64,000 nt of DNA. Origin: Dyella marensis (GTDB taxonomy: Bacteria; Pseudomonadota; Gammaproteobacteria; Xanthomonadales; Rhodanobacteraceae). The stretch spans positions 416,713 to 480,712 of the forward strand of contig NZ_FONH01000002.1 in assembly GCF_900112865.1 (NCBI RefSeq). The letters are read 5' to 3'. The notes beneath the pieces were generated by a model, which had not been told where the DNA came from, searched no databases, and saw only the letters and a list, made by a program, of their open reading frames with translations. The position numbers were made by a program, and so were the translations under genes. Each line of letters begins with the position of its first letter. The first letter of the stretch is position 1. This document shows, piece after piece, positions 17,249-23,900 of this stretch.

Positions 17249-17385
17249 GGGGAGATGACCAAGGAATCGTCACGTTACCAGATGATCGGCCTTGTCCTGC
17301 TCATTAGCGTCGATCACGATATCGATAAGGGCGGCAAGGCAGTTACTGTTGCCTCGTCTAAGTGCCTAGTCCTACGAGGATCGTC

Positions 17386-17709
17386 ATGAAGAAGGAAGTG
17401 GGTCTAACGAACTGGGAAGAGGCTGCGGATTTCTTCACGCAGCAAACGAATACGGCCCTAGAGGCCATACTCCGACTGGATGCTCAGCAGCGGGTAGACC
17501 AGTTGGTCATTGGGGCGCTGTTGATAGCACACCCGAACATCGAGAAGGCTGCTGAAGCGTTTCGGCAGATGGCCGCCGAGGCCAGCACGAACACTCTGCT
17601 CCATGGGATCGCGACGGAAACACCGGGCGTAGCGCAAACCGCACATTCCGACCGCATCGCGTTCTGGTCTCGGATCTTTCGGAAGATGGGAGCGATTGAT
17701 CAGGAATAG
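17386..17709 (+). CDS. Hypothetical protein
   Basis: 107 residues from ATG 17386 (GAGGATCG upstream) to TAG 17707-17709. Helical: LTNWEEAADFFTQQTNTALE, LDAQQRVDQLVIGALLIAH, IEKAAEAFRQMAAEAST. Divergent from the XRE regulator, which may control it. Family not recognised. TAG read-through would add many residues, so TAG must act as a stop. Confidence 0.6.
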   Translation: MKKEVGLTNWEEAADFFTQQTNTALEAILRLDAQQRVDQLVIGALLIAHPNIEKAAEAFRQMAAEASTNTLLHGIATETPGVAQTAHSDRIAFWSRIFRKMGAIDQE

Positions 17710-17853
17710 CTCGCAAACCAAAGCACTAACTCACGGTGCCTCTCGCAACTCAAGTCGAAATCCACCGATTCAGGCGCCTCTTAGCGAGCAGTCTTCAGCC
17801 AATCCTTACACTTAGAAAAATCGCTCAGGTGTGTCGACAGAATCGCGTTAGTC

Positions 17854-18351
17854 TTAGGAACCTTTTCGCTTACGATTACCAATAGGCTTTCCTGGCTTAG
17901 TAGCCGATTTACGTTTCTCTTGAGCTGGATCCCATGGCAGGACCACATCTCTTAGCATACTCAGCGAAAGGATCAATTGCGCCGAGGGACGAGTCGCCCA
18001 GAAGAGTAGCCTCCGGTAGTCGTAGATATCTTCGTTGAAGATATCCAAATTACCATCATCATCTTTTTCCCTGCCAACAAAGCCAGCCACATAAGAAATT
18101 ACAGCAACTTCAGAATGCTCACCTTCATCTGAGGTGGGACGAGGGAGTTGTACTCTTACTCGCTGAGCCAACTCAACCACTGGCCGCTCATTAAAGGTGT
18201 CGTCCGACAGACCTGCATTGCTGTATCCAATTGAAACCGTCAGATCAATCTCTCCGCCAGCCTTTTTTAGGGCTGCCCGAATGATACTTTCATCCAAACT
18301 AATGGATTGAAAACGATGTCCAACAAGCCGGAAGCGATTCGACCCGCTCAT
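17854..18351 (-). CDS. SecB-like protein downstream of hicAB (candidate chaperone)
   Basis: 165 residues from ATG 18351 (GAGGGACAGG upstream) to TAA 17854, starting 8 bases after hicB. It begins FRLVGHRFQSISLDES, has strands IDLTVSIGYSN and EVAVISYVAGFVG, then YDYRRLLFWATRP, AQLILSLSMLRDVVLPWDP and a basic tail. Strand pattern, the final long helix and the LPxxP-like end resemble SecB and SecB-like chaperones of toxin-antitoxin-chaperone systems. Similarity is judged by pattern only. As third gene of a hicA-hicB operon it may protect the antitoxin. Confidence 0.55.
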   Translation of the reverse strand: MSGSNRFRLVGHRFQSISLDESIIRAALKKAGGEIDLTVSIGYSNAGLSDDTFNERPVVELAQRVRVQLPRPTSDEGEHSEVAVISYVAGFVGREKDDDGNLDIFNEDIYDYRRLLFWATRPSAQLILSLSMLRDVVLPWDPAQEKRKSATKPGKPIGNRKRKGS

Positions 18352-18359
18352 CCTGTCCC

Positions 18360-18842
18360 TCAATGCCGGTAGGTGGATTCGCCAGATATCTCTGAAACCG
18401 TGACCACACTTTCTCTTGATTCTCGCCAAGCAGACTTAAGCTTGCTGGGTGCACTGGCAATCAAGAAATCCGCGCTTGCGAAGATCTTTTCGCTCGCTTC
18501 TTGATGCATATGCCGCTCGATCGCTTGGCACAGTGCGTCCTTGACAAATTCGTTAAGTGAAACATGTCTTGTCTTCGCCACTGTTACAGCCTGACGATGG
18601 ACGTCAGCTCCGACCCTAACGTTGAATGTCCCCTTGCACGGCTTTTCAGGCGCCACCCCCATTGCTTCACAATGGGCAACGTACTCGTCCACCGCCCTCA
18701 CGAACTCCTCCTGGAGTTCCTCCAAGGACACTCCGGAGAACAGTATCAGGCTGTCGATATCGGCAACTTTACCGATGAGTAGTTCGTCATCCGACGAATA
18801 CTCAATCACGGCCCTCAGGCCTCTATAGACAAACTTAGTCAT
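18360..18842 (-). CDS. hicB: HicB-type antitoxin with long C-terminal extension
   Basis: 160 residues, ATG 18840-18842, TGA 18360. The N-terminal HicB fold begins FVYRGLRAVIEYSSDDELLI and continues with SLEELQEEFVRAVDEYV. A ribbon-helix-helix lies at about 71-110 (GTFNVRVGADVHRQAVTVAK, SLNEFVKDAL). The family usually ends near here; this protein continues about 50 residues (111-160), hydrophobic then Ser-rich (KIFASADFLIASAPSKLKSA). Such tails are chaperone-addiction segments in other toxin-antitoxin-chaperone systems. It overlaps the end of hicA by 8 bases. Confidence 0.85.
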   Translation of the reverse strand: MTKFVYRGLRAVIEYSSDDELLIGKVADIDSLILFSGVSLEELQEEFVRAVDEYVAHCEAMGVAPEKPCKGTFNVRVGADVHRQAVTVAKTRHVSLNEFVKDALCQAIERHMHQEASEKIFASADFLIASAPSKLKSAWRESRESVVTVSEISGESTYRH

Positions 18843-19098
18843 TGTAGTAGCCCCATTCCCTTAGACGCTTTGCTACATCGTTGACATAGCAAACCAGTAC
18901 GGTCGGCGGATTTCGACCATGCGGCTTGTGTAGATGAATCACCTTCGACGGGTCTCGGGGGTCATAGAAGCAAACTCTGGAACCAGCTCCGCCTGACTGC
19001 TGAAATCCGAGCTTTCCTAGCAGCGCACACATTTCGTCCCACGTAAAATCCCGCGGGGACGACGCTAGCCGATCGAGCAGCTTCCTCAACTGCGACAC
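18835..19098 (-). CDS. hicA: HicA-type mRNA interferase toxin
   Basis: 87 residues, ATG 19098, TAA 18835. Matches the HicA double-stranded-RNA-binding fold: FTWDEMCALLGKLGFQQSGG, GSRVCFYDP, then the catalytic-histidine segment IHLHKPHGRNPP, then NDVAKRLREWG. HicA cleaves mRNA when free of HicB. Slightly longer than the shortest HicA proteins but complete, with the histidine present. First gene of the operon; repression through the HicB RHH domain at a promoter upstream of 19098 is expected. Confidence 0.88.
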   Translation of the reverse strand: MSQLRKLLDRLASSPRDFTWDEMCALLGKLGFQQSGGAGSRVCFYDPRDPSKVIHLHKPHGRNPPTVLVCYVNDVAKRLREWGYYND

Positions 19099-19597
19099 GC
19101 GTCACCGCCCCGCTCGGAGTGAGTATGCGTCCGCGTATTGCCGGCATGCAACTAGCCAGTAGTTGCAAGCACGAACAGCGTTCATCGCTGCCACGGCATT
19201 CCCCTGGTGTCGGTCCCTGAATTCGCAGTATCACTGAACTCAGAAATTTTGCGAAGTGGTCCACAATACCGCCGTCAGACAAATGTGTCGCCAACCAACC
19301 TCGACATAAGTCATTGTTTTTTTTCAATATATGCATCGCCACCATTTCGACCGATGACCAAGCATTAAATAGTTCCATTGCAATAGTTGAGACAACTGGC
19401 GCTTAGCCTGGACTGGATCACGTAACACAGCCCGCCCCGACGACATCAAATTTCACCAGGGTTAAAATGCGATGCAGGCGCACTCGCCCTTTAAACGGCC
19501 GCTAGCACCGATGCCTCGGGGGTATTTTTGGGGCTATTTTTCATAAGAACCCTTTTGAACCGCGCCAGATAAGGATTTTCGATCCCTCTCACCACGC
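19099..19597. other. Intergenic region between hicA and integrase, 499 bases
   Basis: It holds the presumed hicA promoter and the region downstream of the integrase. A minus-strand open frame from 19378 (MELFNAWSSVEMVAMHILKK) runs into hicA in another frame; it may be a remnant and is not called as a gene. At 19520-19545 GTATTTTTGGGG and CTATTTTTC form a short direct repeat, possibly an integrase arm site. No RNA gene seen. Confidence 0.4.
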
Positions 19598-20899
19598 CTA
19601 GCGGGCCACATGCGCCTTTATCGGCACAACCTGCCCGCTCGCCATTAGCCCATCCAAGTAGTCCGCCCAGGCCTGCATGACCTCCCGGCGCTTCTCTCGG
19701 AACTTCACCCGGGCATAGGCCGCCTCCACCTCATCCTTCGGAGCATGCGCCAGCTGGGCCTCCAGCACATCCACATCGATCCCCAACCGCTCCCGCCCCA
19801 AGGTACGCAGGGAGGCCCGGTTACCATGTGGCGTGTGCTTGCCCTGGAATCCGAGGTCCCGGAGGGCTTTGCTCAGGGCATCGCGACTGAGGTGAGGGCT
19901 GCTCTGACGTCCCTGCGGCGGGAACACATACTCACTCCCGTCCGTCCGCTCCCTCATCTCCCGCAGGACCACTAGCGCCTGCTCGGGCAGCGAGGTAGTG
20001 AAATCCTCACCCGTCTTCATTCGATTGCTGCCGTCAGGGTTCATGCCGGGAATCTTCCATTCCCCTGCATCCAGATCTATCTCTGGCCATCGAGCACTGG
20101 CCACGACACCAGGACGCATCACTGTGAGGGATGCGAGGATGAGGGCCGCGCGTACTGTGCGATTGGGGTAGTCATAGACCGCCCGCATGATTTCGCCAAG
20201 GGTTTTCTCGTCATCCGTCACTGCCGGCATATGGCCAGTGCGGAACTTGGGCAGCATGCGATCAAGCCGGAGCCGGCTCTCATCTCTACGCAGACCTTCA
20301 TTGATCGCCTGGTCAACGATGCTCCCGATGTACTGCCGAGCCTTGCGCGCCAGCTGAGGCGTTTCGGCCGCCATCTTGAGCAGCACGGGACGGACATCCT
20401 TGGTCTCCAGCGTTCGCATGTCCATGTCGCCGATCGCTGGCACTAGGTAGGAGTCCACGACAAGGAGTGCCTTGCGATAGGTCTCAGCAGCCCAGGTGGG
20501 GCGCTTTTCTGAAAGCCAACGCCCGGACACGGACCGGAGCGACGCGTTCTGAGCCTCCTGCTTGGCAAAGGCCTCGGCCTGCTCCTCCGCGGTCTCCTCG
20601 GCGGCTGCCCTCCTGGCCACGCTGCGCAGGCCTTGAGTAGCCCTCCCCTGGGCCGCGTCACGCTGTATTTCCATCGCGCGCACGCGAGCTTGAGCCAGGG
20701 ACATGCCCGGGTAGTGCCCAATCACGCAGGGCGCGGGCCGGGTGCCATCCAGAAGGCGATAGCGCACTGACCAGGTCTTACGGCCCGCTGGGCTGACCAG
20801 TAGGGACAAGCCATTGCCGTCAGAGAGGGCGTAGGCCTTGGCCGCAGCCTTGGCTTTGCGGATCTGAAGCTCAGTAAGCGGGTCAGCTAGGCGTGGCAT
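19598..20899 (-). CDS. int: Tyrosine integrase, P4 type
   Basis: 433 residues, ATG 20899, stop TAG 19598-19600, with TGA three codons later. It has the N-terminal DUF4102 arm-binding domain (LTELQIRKAKAAAKAYALSD, GRKTWSVRYRL), a core-binding domain, and a catalytic domain with the first Arg in TVMRPGVVASARW, HGNRASLRTL as the H-x-x-R box, and the terminal LAHAPKDEVEAAYARV with the nucleophilic Tyr. It integrates the prophage into the adjacent tRNA-Leu. Ending in TAG with a near-immediate backup stop means suppression would add only three residues, so it works in both coding regimes. Confidence 0.93.
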   Translation of the reverse strand: MPRLADPLTELQIRKAKAAAKAYALSDGNGLSLLVSPAGRKTWSVRYRLLDGTRPAPCVIGHYPGMSLAQARVRAMEIQRDAAQGRATQGLRSVARRAAAEETAEEQAEAFAKQEAQNASLRSVSGRWLSEKRPTWAAETYRKALLVVDSYLVPAIGDMDMRTLETKDVRPVLLKMAAETPQLARKARQYIGSIVDQAINEGLRRDESRLRLDRMLPKFRTGHMPAVTDDEKTLGEIMRAVYDYPNRTVRAALILASLTVMRPGVVASARWPEIDLDAGEWKIPGMNPDGSNRMKTGEDFTTSLPEQALVVLREMRERTDGSEYVFPPQGRQSSPHLSRDALSKALRDLGFQGKHTPHGNRASLRTLGRERLGIDVDVLEAQLAHAPKDEVEAAYARVKFREKRREVMQAWADYLDGLMASGQVVPIKAHVAR

Positions 20900-20912
20900 A
20901 GGGAGGGACCGC

Positions 20913-20955
20913 TTTGGGTAGGATTGAGCAAATCATGCCCAAATTCCTACCCAAA
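20913..20955. promoter_or_regulatory. 11-bp inverted repeat upstream of the integrase gene
   Basis: TTTGGGTAGGA (20913-20923) and TCCTACCCAAA (20945-20955) form a perfect inverted repeat starting 13 bases before the integrase ATG. It is a likely integrase autoregulation site or arm-type binding site. Confidence 0.5.
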
Positions 20956-20970
20956 AGTCCAAGACTCCAC

Positions 20971-21053
20971 TGGACACCCCTGGACGCCTAGAAACAAAAA
21001 ACCCCGCAGCTACGCGGGGTTTCGTGTATTCCGTGGACGTCCTTGGACGCTAT
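20971..21053. repeat. Imperfect direct repeats near the attachment site
   Basis: TGGACACCCCTGGACGCCTA (20971-20990) recurs as TGGACGTCCTTGGACGCTAT (21034-21053), each holding two TGGAC boxes. Position between integrase and tRNA suggests integrase or excisionase binding sites. Confidence 0.4.
20998..21023 (-). terminator. Intrinsic terminator downstream of tRNA-Leu
   Basis: AAACCCCGC-AGCTAC-GCGGGGTTT is symmetrical, with A-rich and T-rich flanks. It lies about 40 bases beyond the 3' end of tRNA-Leu and probably ends the tpiA-secG-tRNA transcript. Confidence 0.75.
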
Positions 21054-21064
21054 GGAACTTCAAT

Positions 21065-21150
21065 TGGTGCCCAAGGGGGGACTCGAACCCCCACGACTTG
21101 CGTCGCTACCACCTCAAGGTAGTGCGTCTACCAATTCCGCCACCTGGGCA
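21065..21150 (-). tRNA. tRNA-Leu(GAG), prophage attachment site
   Basis: 86 nt with encoded CCA. The acceptor TGCCCAG pairs with TTGGGCA; the anticodon stem-loop CTACC-TTGAGGT-GGTAG gives anticodon GAG; a long variable arm and GGTTCGAGTCC T-arm follow. The integrase gene lies off its 3' end, the standard position for a tRNA attachment site. The gene is intact, so the phage restored the 3' end on integration. Confidence 0.95.
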
Positions 21151-21162
21151 GGTGTTTTGCTG

Positions 21163-21618
21163 TTACTTCTTTCCGGCGCTGGTCGGCTTGGCCGGGGCGG
21201 TCGCCGCCGGGACTTCCGCGCTCTGGGCCGGAGTGGCCGCCGGGACTTCGCTGCTCGCCGCCGGCTTGGTGGCCTGCGGCACGTCGCCGGTGGCCGGCGC
21301 CGAGGGCTGCGCATTCTGCGTGGCGGCCGGCTGGTTGGCAAGACCGGACACCACGCCGAGATCGGCGCCATTGTTCTGCGGCGCGCCATGGCGGCCGAGA
21401 TAGATGCCCATGCCGAGGCTGAGCAGGAAGAACAGCCCGGCGAGCACGGCGGTGGCGCGCGTCATGAAGCTGGACGAACCGCGTGCACCGAACACGGTGG
21501 CGGACGCGCCGCCGCCGAAGCCGGAACCCGCGTCGGCACCCGCGCCGCGCTGCATCAGGATCAGCACGATCATCGCGGCGGCGATCAGGATGTAGAAGAC
21601 GCTGAAGATGACGAACAT
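21163..21618 (-). CDS. secG: SecG, protein-export membrane subunit
   Basis: 151 residues, ATG 21618, TAA 21163. Two membrane helices: VFYILIAAAMIVLILMQRG (about 7-25) and AVLAGLFFLLSLGMGIYLG (about 57-75). The conserved cytoplasmic link GADAGSGFGGGASATVFGA follows the first. The C-terminus is a long Ala/Pro/Val tail, common in xanthomonads. SecG assists SecYE in translocation. Lies between tpiA and tRNA-Leu. Confidence 0.95.
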   Translation of the reverse strand: MFVIFSVFYILIAAAMIVLILMQRGAGADAGSGFGGGASATVFGARGSSSFMTRATAVLAGLFFLLSLGMGIYLGRHGAPQNNGADLGVVSGLANQPAATQNAQPSAPATGDVPQATKPAASSEVPAATPAQSAEVPAATAPAKPTSAGKK

Positions 21619-21640
21619 GGTTTCCAGGGAGTCCGTGCGC

Positions 21641-22390
21641 TCAGTGCGCGGCGGCGCAGATTGCGAGGAAATCGGCCGAGGTCAGACATGCACCCCCGAC
21701 GAGCCCCCCATCCACATCCGCCTGCGCGAATAATTCCGCGGCATTGGCCGGCTTGACGCTGCCGCCATAAAGCAGCCGAGTCAGACGGGCGATCATAGCA
21801 TCCTCCCGGGCCAGTTGGCTACGGATGAATCCGTGGACCTGCTGCGCCTGCTCCGGCGTGGCGGTGCGGCCGGTGCCGATCGCCCAGACCGGTTCATAGG
21901 CGATCACCGCGGTATCGAAGCTGGCCACGCCGTTGAGCGCCAGCACGGCCAGCAACTGGCGGGCGATCACCGCCTCGGTCTCGCCCGCCTCGCGCTGGGC
22001 CAGCGTCTCGCCCACGCACAGCACCGGCGTGAGGCCGCCGGCGCGGGCGGCGGCGAACTTGCGCGCCACCAGTTCGTCGCTCTCGTGGTGGTACTGGCGG
22101 CGCTCGGAATGGCCGACCAGGGTCCACTGCGCGCCGACGTCCTGCAGCATCGACGCGGACACTTCGCCGGTGTACGCGCCCTGCCCTTCGTGCTCGCTTA
22201 CGTCCTGGCCGCCGAAGCCGAGGCCGGAACCGGCGTGCTGTGCGGCCAGCTCGGCGATATAGGGAAACGGCGGGAACACCACCGCGTCGACCGACGCCGG
22301 CATGCCGGCCGCGATGTCGCTGGCCAGTGCGGCGGCCATCGAGCGGCTGCCATGCATCTTCCAGTTACCGGCAACGAGCTTCTTGCGCAC
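21641..22390 (-). CDS. tpiA: Triosephosphate isomerase
   Basis: 249 residues from GTG 22390 to TGA 21641. GTG was chosen because it yields the canonical N-terminus RKKLVAGNWKMHGS with GGGAGA upstream. Catalytic Lys in GNWKMHG, catalytic His in VGHSERRQ, catalytic Glu in AYEPVWAIGTG, and the phosphate loop YGGSVKPANA are all present. Interconverts dihydroxyacetone phosphate and glyceraldehyde 3-phosphate. First gene of the tpiA-secG-tRNA-Leu unit. Confidence 0.97.
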   Translation of the reverse strand: MRKKLVAGNWKMHGSRSMAAALASDIAAGMPASVDAVVFPPFPYIAELAAQHAGSGLGFGGQDVSEHEGQGAYTGEVSASMLQDVGAQWTLVGHSERRQYHHESDELVARKFAAARAGGLTPVLCVGETLAQREAGETEAVIARQLLAVLALNGVASFDTAVIAYEPVWAIGTGRTATPEQAQQVHGFIRSQLAREDAMIARLTRLLYGGSVKPANAAELFAQADVDGGLVGGACLTSADFLAICAAAH

Positions 22391-22521
22391 GGCACGTCTC
22401 CCTTCGTTCAAAACGCGGCAGCTTAGCGAGCGTCCCCGGGGCCGGCAACGTAGCGCCCGCTGGCGCGTTCGGCCAACTGACAGCAAGATCGCGCTCTCCA
22501 CACCGCACCGAAGGAACCGGC

Positions 22522-23334
22522 ATGCCGCAGTCCCGCCCCCTGAGTCTGATCACCGGCGCCTCCGCGGGCATCGGCGCCGCCTTTGCGCGCGAACTGGCCG
22601 CGCGCGGCCACGACCTGGTGCTCACCGCCCGCCGCACGGAGCGGCTGGAGGCGCTTGCGGAAGAACTGCGCGGCAAGCACCACTGCCAGGTGACGGTGCT
22701 GCCGGCCGACCTGGCCGACCCCGCCGCACCGCAACAGCTGCAGCAGGCGCTGGCCGAACGCAAGCTGGCCGTGGACTGGCTGATCAACAACGCCGGCTAC
22801 GGCCTGCCCGGCACCTTCGAGGCCAATGCCTGGGAAGACCATGCGGCCTTCATCCAGGTGCTGATGACCGCGCCGACCGAACTGGCGTGGCGCGTGCTGC
22901 CCGGCATGCGCGAGCGCGGCTATGGCCGCATCGTCAATGTCGCCTCGCTGGCCGGCCACGTGCCGGGCACCGCGGGACATACGCTGTACGGCGCATCCAA
23001 GGCCTACATGATCAAGTTCTCGCAATCGCTGGCGCTGGAGAACCGCCACCTCGGCGTGCACGTCTGCGCGCTGTGCCCGGGCTTTACCTGGTCGGAGTTC
23101 CACGACGTCACCGGCACCCGCGAGCTGATGAACCAGATGCCGCGCTTCATGTGGCAGACCGCGGAAGACGTGGTGCGCGAAGGCTGCGACGCGGCCGAGC
23201 GCGGCGACATCGTGCGCGTCACCGGTCGCGTCAATCGCTTCATCAAGTCGCTGGTCAAGCTGATGCCGGACCGCATGGGATTGTGGCTGTCGGCGCGCGA
23301 ATCGCGGCGCTACCGGCACGCCGCGCCGCAGTGA
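22522..23334 (+). CDS. Short-chain dehydrogenase/reductase
   Basis: 270 residues, ATG 22522, TGA 23334. NAD(P)-binding TGASAGIGAAFA at about 11-22 with an Arg pair after strand 2 (TARRTERL, favouring NADP), NNAGYG, the Ser of the catalytic set in NVASLAG, and YGASKAY with the catalytic Tyr and Lys. Classical SDR size. The C-terminal helix segment INRFIKSLVKLMPD is typical of lipid- or steroid-like SDRs, but the substrate is unknown. Divergent from tpiA. Confidence 0.92.
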   Translation: MPQSRPLSLITGASAGIGAAFARELAARGHDLVLTARRTERLEALAEELRGKHHCQVTVLPADLADPAAPQQLQQALAERKLAVDWLINNAGYGLPGTFEANAWEDHAAFIQVLMTAPTELAWRVLPGMRERGYGRIVNVASLAGHVPGTAGHTLYGASKAYMIKFSQSLALENRHLGVHVCALCPGFTWSEFHDVTGTRELMNQMPRFMWQTAEDVVREGCDAAERGDIVRVTGRVNRFIKSLVKLMPDRMGLWLSARESRRYRHAAPQ

Positions 23335-23335
23335 G

Positions 23336-23821
23336 TTACTCGCGCTTGCAGGTAAGCGTATCGCCGACCGCGAAACTGCCGTTGCGCTGCACCTGCCAAT
23401 CCACCCGCAACGTGCCATCGGCCGTGCGCGCATAGACGAACTTCTGCGCCGGCTGTACTTCCGGCGCCGACGTCCAGGTCAGCGTGTCGCCCTCCCAGCC
23501 CGCAGAGCTGAAACGTCGCGCGCCGCCGAAGCTGTCGACGATGGCGGCGTTGAACTGCCTGCCCTTGGCGTCGTAGGTCCATGCCTCCACCGCGCGATAG
23601 GTGTTCGGCGCGATGTCGTCGTGATGCTTGAGCAGGCCGGCGCCGCCCAGATCGGTATCGAAGCGGATGGTCGAAGCGATCTTCTTGCCGCTGGCGGGGA
23701 ACACCCCGTCGCAATGCCAGCTGCCCAGCAGCGGCTGCATGGCCTGCATGGACGTCGGCGCATCCGCGGCGCAGGCAGCACCGCCGGCCAGCATCAGGAC
23801 GAACAAGAATCCAACACGCAT
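23336..23821 (-). CDS. Secreted hypothetical protein, calycin-like
   Basis: 161 residues, ATG 23821, TAA 23336. An N-terminal signal peptide (MRVGFLFVLMLAGGAACAAD) with an AxA-type cleavage site is clear. The mature part is beta-rich with LLGSWHCDGVFPASGKK, IRFDTDLGG and VEAWTYDAKGRQF, resembling DUF1579-type periplasmic calycin folds. No enzyme residues are evident. Its stop nearly abuts the SDR stop on the other strand. Confidence 0.75.
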   Translation of the reverse strand: MRVGFLFVLMLAGGAACAADAPTSMQAMQPLLGSWHCDGVFPASGKKIASTIRFDTDLGGAGLLKHHDDIAPNTYRAVEAWTYDAKGRQFNAAIVDSFGGARRFSSAGWEGDTLTWTSAPEVQPAQKFVYARTADGTLRVDWQVQRNGSFAVGDTLTCKRE

Positions 23822-23900
23822 CGCGGCATCCCAGGATCCAGTGCCGCGAGGCTAGCGGACTCCCGGCCGGTGCGAACCGACCGGAAGTCATGCATGACCG

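Larger units (their letters stand above)
1..21067. mobile_element. Prophage, right-hand portion, with TAG-recoded late genes
   Basis: The block runs from the left window edge to tRNA-Leu(GAG). It holds late virion genes, a replication module (AlpA, CHC2 zinc domain, RepA-like ATPase), a cargo region and a tyrosine integrase next to the tRNA, the usual layout of a tRNA-integrated prophage. Nearly all phage functions are on the minus strand. Composition is visibly less GC-rich than the core genes to the right. The left attachment site, terminase, portal, capsid and lysis genes are not in the window. The exact right attachment core was not determined; the tRNA 3' half is the likely target. Late genes need TAG read as sense. 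Confidence 0.9.

Noticed and set aside
18962-19378. 138-residue open frame overlapping hicA
   Set aside because: The last 137 bases overlap the well-supported hicA gene in another frame and the remainder has no recognisable domain; noted only as a possible remnant.
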